64,000 nt of DNA, from the NCBI GenBank assembly GCA_023396415.1, contig JAEWWJ010000120.1:10104-74103 (forward strand). Reading direction: 5' to 3'. A program made the translations under genes and the position numbers. Within the stretch, counting starts at the first letter, position 1; every line of letters begins with the position of its first letter. The notes beneath the pieces are model-generated. The model worked only from the letters and a program-made list of their open reading frames with translations, was not told where the DNA came from and made no database searches. Below are positions 24,128 to 33,438 of the stretch, piece by piece. The DNA comes from Bacteroidota bacterium. Its GTDB lineage: Bacteria; Bacteroidota; Bacteroidia; Bacteroidales; F082.

Positions 24128-25819
24128 ATGATGAAAAAGCTGTTGCACGGATTCAAACCGGATGCCTACTTTGTAACTTTAGTATTACTGGCCATCAGCT
24201 TGCCTTTTTCAAAGTTTACCTTGAGTTTGTTTCAACTGGTTTTGGTGTTGCTTTGGCTTGGTAGTGGCTTTTCGCAAAAAGTGGTTCACAGGTTTTTTAG
24301 GAAAGCCCCATGGGTTAAGGCCATCTGGCTCACAATCACCTATTTTCTTTCGTATCTAAGCAGTAATTTTGTCCTTAAACTGAAACTTTTTATCAACAAT
24401 AAGGTAGCGGTTTTGCTGGCCTCTATTTACTTTTTGCATGTTCTCGGACTGCTCAACACCACCGATTTCGGTTATGCTTTCAAGGACTTACGCGTTAAAC
24501 TCCCACTGTTGATTTTTCCTTTGGTTTTGGCCACCATGCCGGCCTTCGATAAGCGAAAAACGCATATTTTGTTGGCTTTTTTTAGCCTGGCAGTATTCAC
24601 CGGAACACTCATCAGTTTATATGCCTATTTGCGTAAAGACTTTGACGATATTCGAGACATATCGTTGTATATTAGTGCAGTACGTTTTAGTTTGATGGTT
24701 GTTTTTGCCATTTTCATTTTGCTTTTTGGAATAATAAAGCTCCCTTCGTTGCCCTGGATGTTGCGTGGGCTGATGCTATTGGTGAGTTTGTGGATGGTTG
24801 TTTTTCTCATCATCTTAGAATCAGTGATTGGCGTTGTGAGCCTAATCATTATATTGGATATTCTGCTTTTGCGCGAAGCCATCAAAATTAAAAATGTGTA
24901 TTTGAAAACGGCTATTTTGACTACTTTCATCCTCATTCCAATCAGCATTGGTTGGTATATGGCTGCCATAGTGAACGAAGTGAGCCACAAGCCGGCTTTG
25001 GACATCGCGGCCATGGAACAATACTCGAAACTAGGCAATGCCTACCGCCATGATACGATCAATTTTGGTGTGGAGGATGGTAAATATGTTGGAATTTATT
25101 TTGCCGAAACTGAATTGGCCGAAGCTTGGAACAAACGTAGCACCTTCGATTTTTATGGAAAAGATGAAGCCGGTCAATTGATTATGTACACAATAATCAG
25201 GTATTTAACCTCTGTTGATTTGCGAAAAGATGCCTCAGGTGTAGCGGCTCTGACCGCAGAAGACATCCGGTTTATCGAAAAAGGAATCGCCAACAAAAGC
25301 TATGTTACACGCCCCAGCCTCAAAAATAGAATTTCCAAAATCATTGTGGGTTACGAGCAATTTGCACTCCTCCAAAATCCAAACGGAAGCAGTGTAATGC
25401 AGCGCGTTGAACACCTGAAAGCCTCGATGATAATCGCTAAATCACATTTTTGGAGGGGAGTTGGAACAGGCGATATGCCGGCGGCCTTTTCGCAAACCTA
25501 CGAAGAGATGAACAGTCCGCTAAAGCCTGAGTTGCGTTGGCGCTCGCATAACCAATATTTTTCGTTCTTAATTGCTTTTGGAATTTTTGGTTTGCTGTGG
25601 TTTTTGTTCGTATTGCTATACCCTGCTTTTGTTCATGGGAAAATAAAAAGTGGCATCTATTTGGCTTTTTTACTGTTGATGCTGCTTTCTATGCTTTCTG
25701 AAGATACTTTAGAAACGCAGATTGGGGTTAGTTTGTTTGCGTTTTTCACAAGCTTTTTCTTATTGACATCAGCACCTGAAACCACCAAAGAAACGGAAAA
25801 CCTTACATCCGATAAATAG
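24128..25819 (+). CDS. O-antigen ligase/polymerase-like membrane protein
   Basis: This 563-residue protein has about 10-12 membrane helices and a large periplasmic loop (about 285-440) before the last helices. The loop end FWRGVGTGDMPAAF..LRWRSHNQYF contains the conserved G-G/H-N pattern of the Wzy_C/O-antigen ligase superfamily (PF04932). Such proteins join or polymerise surface glycans. It sits 20 bases after the protease gene, so it may share its transcript. Loop sequence is divergent, so ligase versus polymerase is not decided. ATG at codon 2 is also possible. Confidence 0.78.
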   Translation: MMKKLLHGFKPDAYFVTLVLLAISLPFSKFTLSLFQLVLVLLWLGSGFSQKVVHRFFRKAPWVKAIWLTITYFLSYLSSNFVLKLKLFINNKVAVLLASIYFLHVLGLLNTTDFGYAFKDLRVKLPLLIFPLVLATMPAFDKRKTHILLAFFSLAVFTGTLISLYAYLRKDFDDIRDISLYISAVRFSLMVVFAIFILLFGIIKLPSLPWMLRGLMLLVSLWMVVFLIILESVIGVVSLIIILDILLLREAIKIKNVYLKTAILTTFILIPISIGWYMAAIVNEVSHKPALDIAAMEQYSKLGNAYRHDTINFGVEDGKYVGIYFAETELAEAWNKRSTFDFYGKDEAGQLIMYTIIRYLTSVDLRKDASGVAALTAEDIRFIEKGIANKSYVTRPSLKNRISKIIVGYEQFALLQNPNGSSVMQRVEHLKASMIIAKSHFWRGVGTGDMPAAFSQTYEEMNSPLKPELRWRSHNQYFSFLIAFGIFGLLWFLFVLLYPAFVHGKIKSGIYLAFLLLMLLSMLSEDTLETQIGVSLFAFFTSFFLLTSAPETTKETENLTSDK

Positions 25820-25903
25820 CTTTTTTGTTGGTTATCACTTTTTGAAATCTTTTTCCATTTGCTATTTAATCTATCCAAAGGCTTTTTTTACGGACGATTT
25901 CCT

Positions 25904-25911
25904 TATTTTTG
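25904..25911 (+). promoter_or_regulatory. Promoter -7 box of the repeat-protein/pepE unit
   Basis: TATTTTTG, 19 bases before the ATG at 25931. It lies inside the longer frame from 25859. Confidence 0.55.
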
Positions 25912-25930
25912 CCCTAACGCAAATCCAATA

Positions 25931-28528
25931 ATGACGCTTAGCTCACCACTTAATTTTCCATTGAAACGGATGATCCTTTTTCAAGGAATTTTGCTTTTTT
26001 TTCTGCATGGAAACATTCAAGCCCAAGGGATTGAACAAGTTAAACTGCCATTGAATTCGAGTGAAAATTATCGAAACGGCAGTAAAATCAACCAATCTGT
26101 CATCAATCTTTTAACTTACGGAAACGAAAAACTTATTTCGACCTGGCACACTACTTTTGAAATTGATTACCGTTTTGAGTTCAAGGATGCTGAACCTCAA
26201 CTCAATATACAAGCGCTTCGTGCGAGTGGAAACAACAGCTATCTTGATTTTGACTTAGAAGAAGCGCTTTTCCCCGACCTGTTTGAGGGAAGTTTTACTG
26301 TTGCAGGCACGTCAACCTCTACTTTTAAGGCCAAAATAGCAGTCGTTCCATCATTGGTAAGCCTTGGAAACCAGTTTTTCATCAGCACTTCAAGCATCAG
26401 CGGTAAAATTGAAAGTTTTACATTTTCCGAAGAAAAGCTGCAGGAATTGCAATCGCTGATCCAACAAATCAATCAATATTGGGCAGTTAATGATTTTGCC
26501 AATCAAATGCTTAAAGAAAGCGCATCTATAGAAAACAAGGCTGATGACGAGGTAGTTGCGTTGTTTATCTTACGTGAGAAAACCCGTAAAATACTGTTGT
26601 TGATGAAAGAAACAGCTGATTTTGCAGCCATCAAAAAATCAGCGCGTGATCCTGCCAATTTGTGGAAAAAGTTACCAGATTATGAACGTTTGATGCTAAG
26701 GTTAACAACCTTGTTGGAGGCAGCAATCGAACGAAATTCAAACCATGCAGCAATGATGCATGAAATTGCCTCCACGTATAGAAAGTTGAATTTAAAAACC
26801 TACCGAAAGGCCTACCAAGAAGATTTTAAAAGCCATGAATTGATTTTAAAGACCGCGCGTTTGTATCCTGACGAGGATTTTTATCACATAGCTACCAAAA
26901 TTTCTGATCCCGAATTAGGTTTGAATCTGGCGGGAAAAATCGCTTTTGAATGGGTTCTTTTAGCTGATTCTTTACAACAATCGGGCGATTTTGTAAACTC
27001 ATTGAGTTTGTATGAAGACGCCCAAAATGTTTTGGAGACCATCGGGCAAAAGACAGCTGCCGCTGAAACGGAGCAGCGCGTAGAATCAACCAAATTAGGA
27101 CTTTTACGTTCGTACTTGCAAATTGCAGCAAAAGCGGTTCAAGCGGGAAACGATTCCCTATCAAGAATTTATCAGGCCAAATCGAATCTGTTTGTCAATA
27201 AATATCCTCAAAATAATCTGATCAACCGCATCGCCAATGAATCGGATGGACTTATTCAAACCTACCTCGACAAGGGCAATAAGGCTTACGATCTGAAACG
27301 CTATCCGGAAGCCATCAACTTGTATGAACAGGCTTTGTCAACGGCCAAAAGCTATTACAACAGCCACTTCAATGAACAGATCAACCAAGCTTTGTTCCGA
27401 GCCTATCGTATTGTATTTCTTGATTTGGTTCAGGCCGCTGAGCAGTATTTCCAAATTGGTGAGTTGCAACAAGCCCGTCAACGACTTAAAATTGCAACCG
27501 ATTATCAATCAGATCATTTTCAGTTTCTTCGCACCAGCAATGAAGCCATTTACCTTCAAAACAAATTGGATGGAAATGTTGCCCTATCCTCCGGCCGTTT
27601 GACGGGTGAATCGTTTCCACAATCTGTGATTAAGTCGCACCTACTAACTGATATTGAAACCGTAGGTAGTCGAAAAAATTTGCAAATAACTGAGGAAGAG
27701 GTGGTTCAACTTGTAAAAGACGCTCAGCTCAAGGTGTGGGCCAACGAAATGGACGAGGCATGGCGCATTTATGAAAAGGCTGCCGAAATGGCCCAACAGA
27801 GTCATTTTGACAAAAAAAAGACGGTTTCAGATGCTTTTTTGGAGCTCGACCAGCGGATGATTGAAAGAATTTGTCTCAACAATAAATTTCGCCGTGATGA
27901 TCTGATGCAAGCCGCTCATCGTATGATTGCGCGAAAGGATTTTGGCCAGTTACAAGCCAATTTGCAGCAAGTGATTGACTTAGGTGCCGCCAACCAAGGT
28001 TGTGTTATAGATGTTCAAGAGGCAGAAACATTGTTGGAAAAAAACCAATTGCTTTTCCGTTATCAAAATGATTATGCAGAGGTGCTCAACCGATTATATG
28101 GGTCAGGCATTAAAGCCGCCATTCCTATGTATAACTTTTTCGATCAACAACTTGAGCAATATCAGTTGGAAAAATTTGGCGTGCAGCACCAAGACCTCAA
28201 AACTTTTGTCAAAAACCAAAACAACAGCAATCTCACCCTTCAGGCCATCACATTTTTTGTGGAACAGATGGATGCCCATCAGTTGGAGGTGTATCTGCAA
28301 ATACTTATCCATCAAGAATTTGATTTTCACAATCGCGTTGATTTATTCCAAAAAATGGGTACTTTGTTGGCTGTTGCCGACAGTCAGAAGCCTGAATTAT
28401 CAGCCGATATGCGCATTTCCGAGATGATCGGCAACGACAAAAGATTCAATGAAATGAAAAAGACCTATCTTCGTTCGATGAAAAAACTCAGCAAAATAAA
28501 CCGTTCATCTTCAAAAATTAAAAAATGA
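25931..28528 (+). CDS. Secreted TPR-like repeat protein of unknown function
   Basis: A protein of 865 residues from the chosen start. A long signal peptide runs to QAQG (about residue 33). The rest is mostly helical with at least one clear TPR-like unit (KGNKAYDLKRYPEAINLYEQAL, about 450-471 of this form) and others more degenerate, so it is likely an extracytoplasmic scaffold. I do not recognise a named family. The gene has its own -7 box at 25904-25911, which excludes the longer start at 25859. It overlaps pepE by 4 bases (ATGA), so the two are translationally coupled. Confidence 0.72.
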   Translation: MTLSSPLNFPLKRMILFQGILLFFLHGNIQAQGIEQVKLPLNSSENYRNGSKINQSVINLLTYGNEKLISTWHTTFEIDYRFEFKDAEPQLNIQALRASGNNSYLDFDLEEALFPDLFEGSFTVAGTSTSTFKAKIAVVPSLVSLGNQFFISTSSISGKIESFTFSEEKLQELQSLIQQINQYWAVNDFANQMLKESASIENKADDEVVALFILREKTRKILLLMKETADFAAIKKSARDPANLWKKLPDYERLMLRLTTLLEAAIERNSNHAAMMHEIASTYRKLNLKTYRKAYQEDFKSHELILKTARLYPDEDFYHIATKISDPELGLNLAGKIAFEWVLLADSLQQSGDFVNSLSLYEDAQNVLETIGQKTAAAETEQRVESTKLGLLRSYLQIAAKAVQAGNDSLSRIYQAKSNLFVNKYPQNNLINRIANESDGLIQTYLDKGNKAYDLKRYPEAINLYEQALSTAKSYYNSHFNEQINQALFRAYRIVFLDLVQAAEQYFQIGELQQARQRLKIATDYQSDHFQFLRTSNEAIYLQNKLDGNVALSSGRLTGESFPQSVIKSHLLTDIETVGSRKNLQITEEEVVQLVKDAQLKVWANEMDEAWRIYEKAAEMAQQSHFDKKKTVSDAFLELDQRMIERICLNNKFRRDDLMQAAHRMIARKDFGQLQANLQQVIDLGAANQGCVIDVQEAETLLEKNQLLFRYQNDYAEVLNRLYGSGIKAAIPMYNFFDQQLEQYQLEKFGVQHQDLKTFVKNQNNSNLTLQAITFFVEQMDAHQLEVYLQILIHQEFDFHNRVDLFQKMGTLLAVADSQKPELSADMRISEMIGNDKRFNEMKKTYLRSMKKLSKINRSSSKIKK

Positions 28529-29253
28529 AATTACTACTTCTCAGCAACTCGACAAATTCAGGCGAAAGCTATCTTGGCTGGCCTCAACCCTTTATTTCCG
28601 ACTTTTTGAAAAAACACCACATCAAGAAGGTGCTATTTGTACCATACGCTGGTGTAAGCCTGTCTAATGTAAGTCTTGATGCATCCTACAACGTGTATGA
28701 AAGTCGCGTAGCACAAGTGTTTGCAACATTAGACTGTGAACTTGTTTCGGTGCATCGCTTCGACGATCCTGTGCAAGCAGTGGCTGATGCTGAATGTGTT
28801 GCAGTAGGAGGGGGCAACACTTTTCATTTGGTAGCCATGCTACACCAAACAGGATTGATGCAGGCCATTGCTGATAAAGTGCGCAAAGGAACTCCTTTTA
28901 TGGGATGGAGTGCAGGTTCCAATGTGGCTTGTCCAACCTTAAGAACCACCAATGATATGCCTATCATACAGCCGGCAAGCTTTGACTGCTTAAACTTTGT
29001 ACCCTTCCAAATCAACCCACATTATTTAGATGCCAATCCCGAAGGACATGGCGGAGAGACGCGCCAGCAGCGCATTGAAGAGTTTTTAATCATCAACAGA
29101 AATATTCCTGTATTAGGACTTCGCGAAGCCAGTTTGTTGGAGCAAGACGGCAATCAGCTGTGGCTTAAAGGTCATCGCAAATTGCGATTGTTTACTTACG
29201 GCAACGAGCCTATTGAAATTGATCCGGGAACCAATTTGAGCCATTTGCTTTAA
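28525..29253 (+). CDS. pepE: Peptidase E (alpha-aspartyl dipeptidase)
   Basis: This 242-residue cytosolic S51 peptidase cleaves N-terminal aspartyl dipeptides. The nucleophile elbow GWSAGS gives S129. VGGGNTFHL (94-102) and the later NPHYLDANPEGHGG segment with the catalytic His are as in PepE. Length is slightly above the E. coli protein. It overlaps the previous gene by ATGA. Confidence 0.93.
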   Translation: MKLLLLSNSTNSGESYLGWPQPFISDFLKKHHIKKVLFVPYAGVSLSNVSLDASYNVYESRVAQVFATLDCELVSVHRFDDPVQAVADAECVAVGGGNTFHLVAMLHQTGLMQAIADKVRKGTPFMGWSAGSNVACPTLRTTNDMPIIQPASFDCLNFVPFQINPHYLDANPEGHGGETRQQRIEEFLIINRNIPVLGLREASLLEQDGNQLWLKGHRKLRLFTYGNEPIEIDPGTNLSHLL

Positions 29254-29274
29254 CGATTTGGATCAATGTCTAAA

Positions 29275-30828
29275 TTATTGATGCTGAGGTCTTAAAAGAT
29301 CGTTAATTGTTTTCACAGGATTGAAAGTAATGAGTGGAGTTTCCACGAAAATGGTAATCCAATCGGCCATTGCGCCGTTCCAAAGACCAGGAAGCTCGAG
29401 GGCTTTGAGGTCGCGTCCATCTTTCGATTTTTTGGATATAAAACCAGTTTCGGCATCCACAAAATCGGGCAGGTAGAATTTTTGCCCCTTGAAATCGTAA
29501 ATTCCACACACCAAATCCACCGGATTGAAATGCGTTGATGCAGCAACAATAGCTGCTTGTTGGCTATCTTTTAAATCCATTTGCGATGATTCCACAATTT
29601 GAAGCGAGATGTATCCTTCGTTGTTCTTTACCCAGTATGGTCCACCGCCGGGTTCGCCTTCATTTTTCACCATACCACAAATACGCATCGGGCGGTTGAG
29701 TAGCCCGTAGAGCAGATCAATTTTTTCAATATCTCCAATTCCGTCAAACGATTCGGGGATATTGATCATGAGTTTTTCTTGAGCAAATTGCTTGATGGTT
29801 TCCAATTCACTTTCTTCAAGGAATCCCCCATCCAAAATATCGAGATAATCGAAGGTCTGCTCCATTAGCTGCATCAACAAACCACCGATGGCTTTTTTGT
29901 AGCGATAGGTTTCTTCGCGCAGGTGATCGGGAACGATATTATCAATATTCTTTATAAAAATGATTTCTTCATTCAGATCGTTAAGGTTTTCAATCAAAGC
30001 ACCATGTCCGCCCGGCCTAAACAACAACGATCCATCGTCGTTCCTGAATGGTTTGTTTTCCATGTCAACAGCAAGGGTATCGGTGGAAGGTTTTTGTTCG
30101 GAAAAACTGATTTCATACTGCACATCAAACTTCTTTTCGTAATGTCCAATCAGTTCATTGAGCCTCATCTCGAATAAGTTACGATGTTCGGGCGAGAGGG
30201 TAAAATGCACCTTAGCTTGATTTTGTTCATTGCGACTGTACATGGCGGCCTCCACCAAATGCTCCTCGATGGCAAAGCGACTTTCATTGCCATAACGGTG
30301 AAACCTCAGCAGGGCTTTGGGTAAGTTGCCGTAACCCAGGCCGGAATCTTCTAAAATAAGCTGAACAACAGTTTTGTATGCTTTCTTTTCTATGAGCTGA
30401 TCTACATCCAACGACTGCTGAAGAGCTACAACTTTGAGATCGCTGTAGAGGGCCAGTTTTTGAATGTTTTGCAGTAAGTATCCTACGCTGTTGGGGTCGG
30501 TGTCTGTTTCTAATGCTTCAATTTCGGTAGTTGTTCCCTGAAAAGACTGAACAAATTCAAACAAATGTTTGAACATGCGACTGGCGGCACCCGATGCCGG
30601 GACAAATTTCAACAGCTCGAAATTATCCTTATTGGCATCAAAATACGCGATCAGCTCATCCACTTCCTGCTCAGAATACTTGATCATTCCATGCCCGATG
30701 GTGGCTGAAGACTCGAGGTTTATAAAAGGAAATCCTTTTTTAAAGGCTGCAATTTGTTGGTTGATGGTAGCAAGTTCAATTCCTTTTTGTTGGAAAAGAT
30801 TCAGGTCGGCGGTTGAAAAGTCATTCAT
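29275..30828 (-). CDS. DUF4301 family protein
   Basis: A soluble protein of 517 residues from the chosen start (MNDFSTADLNLFQQKG). It matches the Bacteroidota family DUF4301, with the characteristic LLKFVPASGAASRMFKHLFEF (about 73-93 of this form) and FRPGGHGALIENLNDL segments. PASGAASRM and RPGGHGALIENL recall nucleotidyltransferase/UDP-sugar pyrophosphorylase-like signatures, so a nucleotide-sugar-type fold is conceivable, but no function is established. The frame extends to 30891, but a -7 box at 30852-30859 shows translation starts at 30828. It is convergent with pepE (21-base gap). Confidence 0.8.
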   Translation of the reverse strand: MNDFSTADLNLFQQKGIELATINQQIAAFKKGFPFINLESSATIGHGMIKYSEQEVDELIAYFDANKDNFELLKFVPASGAASRMFKHLFEFVQSFQGTTTEIEALETDTDPNSVGYLLQNIQKLALYSDLKVVALQQSLDVDQLIEKKAYKTVVQLILEDSGLGYGNLPKALLRFHRYGNESRFAIEEHLVEAAMYSRNEQNQAKVHFTLSPEHRNLFEMRLNELIGHYEKKFDVQYEISFSEQKPSTDTLAVDMENKPFRNDDGSLLFRPGGHGALIENLNDLNEEIIFIKNIDNIVPDHLREETYRYKKAIGGLLMQLMEQTFDYLDILDGGFLEESELETIKQFAQEKLMINIPESFDGIGDIEKIDLLYGLLNRPMRICGMVKNEGEPGGGPYWVKNNEGYISLQIVESSQMDLKDSQQAAIVAASTHFNPVDLVCGIYDFKGQKFYLPDFVDAETGFISKKSKDGRDLKALELPGLWNGAMADWITIFVETPLITFNPVKTINDLLRPQHQ

Positions 30829-30851
30829 AAGTGTTGAATTTGTTGAAAAAT

Positions 30852-30859
30852 CAAAATTA
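30852..30859 (-). promoter_or_regulatory. Promoter -7 box of the DUF4301 gene
   Basis: Minus-strand TAATTTTG, 23 bases before the ATG at 30828. Confidence 0.55.
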
Positions 30860-30940
30860 CTATTTGCTCTCGGACTAACACTATGTGCCACAAGAAATAT
30901 TTCGTGTTTCCAAAAAGCTTTGCATTGGTGCTTTCAAAAG

Positions 30941-30998
30941 AAAATCCTCCCTTCTGCTTATTTTATCCTTTTAAAACTAACAGAAATGGGAGGATTTT
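30941..30998. terminator. Second hairpin after the PUL
   Basis: AAAATCCTCCC (30941-30951) pairs perfectly with GGGAGGATTTT (30988-30998), extended by TTCTG with CAGAA inside. It lies between the GH3 gene and the DUF4301 promoter and would stop PUL read-through; T-rich on both sides. Confidence 0.65.
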
Positions 30999-31014
30999 AA
31001 ACTTACGGGTTATG

Positions 31015-31056
31015 TTTTTATCGTTTAAGAAACGATAAAAAATAGCGACGCTATTT
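31015..31056 (-). terminator. Two stacked terminator hairpins at the end of the GH3 gene
   Basis: In minus-strand direction, AAATAGC-GTC-GCTATTT (31056-31040) includes the GH3 stop codon TAG and is followed by T's. It runs into a perfect 12-bp hairpin, TTTTTATCGTTT with AAACGATAAAAA (31015-31041). The two share bases and are alternatives or a tandem end for the PUL transcript. Confidence 0.75.
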
Positions 31057-33351
31057 CAGCCAATTGACTTGTGCCATTTTCACATCTTTTGAATTACCAC
31101 CTACCATCATCACAAAATCTCCAGGTTCCCAATCGTAGTTGAGTGCATTGTTATAGAATTTAAGGTCGTCAGTGGATATTTCAAACACAACCGATTTTGT
31201 CGCTCCGGCTTTGAGGAAAATTTTCTGAAAGCCTTTGAGTTCTTTCACCGGACGCGTAACAGAGCCCACCAAATCGCGGATATACAACTGAACCACTTCA
31301 CTGCCGTCATAATTTCCGTTGTTGGTGATTTCGACACTTGCTTTGAGGGTTTCATTGCCTTTTAATTGTGTTTTATCAAGCTTTAAATCGCTGTATGTAA
31401 AAGTGGTATAACTCAAGCCGAAGCCAAACGGAAAGAGAGGGTCATTGGTTACATCCAAGTAATTAGAGCGGTATTTATGGAACCATTTGCCTTCTTCCAA
31501 AGGACGTCCGGTGTTTTTATGGTTGTAATAAATGGGCACCTGACCCACGTTTTGAGGGAAAGTGGCCGGAAGTTTTCCTGAAGGGTTAACATTTCCGAAT
31601 ATCACATCAGCAATGGCATGGCCGGCTTGGGTTCCACCAAACCATACGTTGAGAATAGAGGGCAGGTTTTTGTTTTCCCAATTCAGCTCCAAAGGACGGC
31701 CCGTAAAAAGTACCATAACAACTGGTTTGCCGGTTTTAAGTAGTGCTTCGAGGAGTAATTTTTGATTTTCAGGCAACGAAATGTTTGATCGGCTTGAACT
31801 TTCGCCACTCATTTCGGAGGCTTCTCCCACAACAGCAACAATCACATCGGCTTTAGAGGCCACCGCGACAGCTTCTTTGAGCATTTCTTGCGAGCTTCTT
31901 TCAGTATCAAAGGAGGTTTTTCCGAATGCTCGGGTTCGGTCATCCAGCTGTTGGTCGTCCACAATATTGCTCCCTCGTGCATATAAAAGCTCTGCTTGAT
32001 CGCCCAAAGCAGCCTTAAAGCCTTCAAGCACAGTGATAGATTGGGTGTAGTCGGCGGCTACGCTCCATGTTCCCGGCATGTTGTGGATGTTATCGGCCAA
32101 AGGTCCAATCAAAGCAATTTTTCCTTTTTTAGTGAGGGGCAGCAGTTGATTTTCGTTTTTTAATAAAACAAAAGTTTGAGTCGTTGCTTCGCGGGCAATG
32201 CGGTTATTTTCTTCTGTAAACACTTCATCTTTTGCTCGTTGTAGATCGCAATAGCGATAAGGATCATCAAAAAGGCCCAGTTTATACTTGGCTTCAAGAA
32301 TTTTGCGGCAAGCCTGATCAATTTGAGCTTCGGTAACCTTGCCTTCTTCGAGAGATTTTTTCAAGGTGGTGAGGAATCCTTCCCCGACCATATCCATATC
32401 AACGCCGGCGCGCAATGCCAAAGCCGAAACCTCTTGCAGATCGCCCATTCCGTGGTCAATCATCTCATTAATGGCGGTATAATCGGTAACAACAAACCCA
32501 TCAAAGCCCCACTGGTTGCGCAAAACTTCGGTCATCAGCCAATGATTGCCTGAAGCCGGGATGCCATCAATTTCGTTGAATGAAGTCATAACTGTTCCCA
32601 CACCTGCATCAACAGCGGCTTTATAAGGCGGCAGATATTCGTTGTACATTCTAATGCGGCTCATGTCGGTGGTGTTGTAATCTCTACCTCCCTCGGCTGC
32701 TCCATAGAGTGCAAAATGTTTGACGCAAGCCATGATGGTGTTGTTTTTTGCAAGATCGTCGCCTTGGTAGCCTTCAACAAAAGCTTTGGCAATTTGCGAA
32801 CTAAGGTAAGTATCTTCGCCGGCACTTTCGGCGATTCGGCCCCAGCGGGGGTCGCGCGACAAATCCACCATAGGTGAAAACGTCCAGCAGATACCATCGG
32901 CACTGGCTTCAGAGGCAGCGATTTGCGCACTTTGTTTTATCAAATTCATATCAAAACTGGCGGCCAATCCCAGCGGAATAGGGAAGGTGGTTTGGTAGCC
33001 ATGTATGACATCCATTCCAAAAATCAATGGAATTTTCAAACGGCTTTCTTCAACGGCAACCTTTTGTACGTCGCGGATTTTTGCCGCTGATTTGATGTTG
33101 AACAAACCACCAACTTGTCCGTCTTTAATTTTTTGTCCGATGTTGGAGCTCGATGTTTGTCCGGTTACGATATCGCCCGATCCGGGTAGGTTGAGCTGTC
33201 CGATTTTTTCATCGAGGGTCATTTTTTTCATCAATTCATCTACAAAAGCGGTCATTTTGGCATCACCGGATGAATCATTTTTTTGGGGGCTGCAAGCCGT
33301 GAGCGTGACAAGAACCAGCAGCATGGAGGCAAAAAAAAGTTTTACTTTCAT
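31051..33351 (-). CDS. GH3 beta-glucosidase lipoprotein
   Basis: This 766-residue glycoside hydrolase of family 3 (BglX type) has a lipobox (LTAC, Cys20), so it is probably membrane-anchored facing the periplasm. The N-terminal barrel carries KHF (211-213) and the nucleophile D290 in GFVVTDY. The second domain (about 390-620) and a C-terminal fibronectin-like FnIII domain (about 660-766, SYTTFTYSDLKL) follow. It is last in the PUL. In beta-1,2-glucan systems GH3 enzymes split sophorose and short oligomers to glucose, which fits the four GH144 genes upstream. Sequence alone does not tell linkage preference. Confidence 0.92.
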   Translation of the reverse strand: MKVKLFFASMLLVLVTLTACSPQKNDSSGDAKMTAFVDELMKKMTLDEKIGQLNLPGSGDIVTGQTSSSNIGQKIKDGQVGGLFNIKSAAKIRDVQKVAVEESRLKIPLIFGMDVIHGYQTTFPIPLGLAASFDMNLIKQSAQIAASEASADGICWTFSPMVDLSRDPRWGRIAESAGEDTYLSSQIAKAFVEGYQGDDLAKNNTIMACVKHFALYGAAEGGRDYNTTDMSRIRMYNEYLPPYKAAVDAGVGTVMTSFNEIDGIPASGNHWLMTEVLRNQWGFDGFVVTDYTAINEMIDHGMGDLQEVSALALRAGVDMDMVGEGFLTTLKKSLEEGKVTEAQIDQACRKILEAKYKLGLFDDPYRYCDLQRAKDEVFTEENNRIAREATTQTFVLLKNENQLLPLTKKGKIALIGPLADNIHNMPGTWSVAADYTQSITVLEGFKAALGDQAELLYARGSNIVDDQQLDDRTRAFGKTSFDTERSSQEMLKEAVAVASKADVIVAVVGEASEMSGESSSRSNISLPENQKLLLEALLKTGKPVVMVLFTGRPLELNWENKNLPSILNVWFGGTQAGHAIADVIFGNVNPSGKLPATFPQNVGQVPIYYNHKNTGRPLEEGKWFHKYRSNYLDVTNDPLFPFGFGLSYTTFTYSDLKLDKTQLKGNETLKASVEITNNGNYDGSEVVQLYIRDLVGSVTRPVKELKGFQKIFLKAGATKSVVFEISTDDLKFYNNALNYDWEPGDFVMMVGGNSKDVKMAQVNWLK

Positions 33352-33438
33352 ATTGTTAATTATTAATGGTTTACATGATTTTATCTGAAGTATATTTCAA
33401 ATGATTTTTACTGTTTTTTGGTTTGATGAAGAGAAGTG

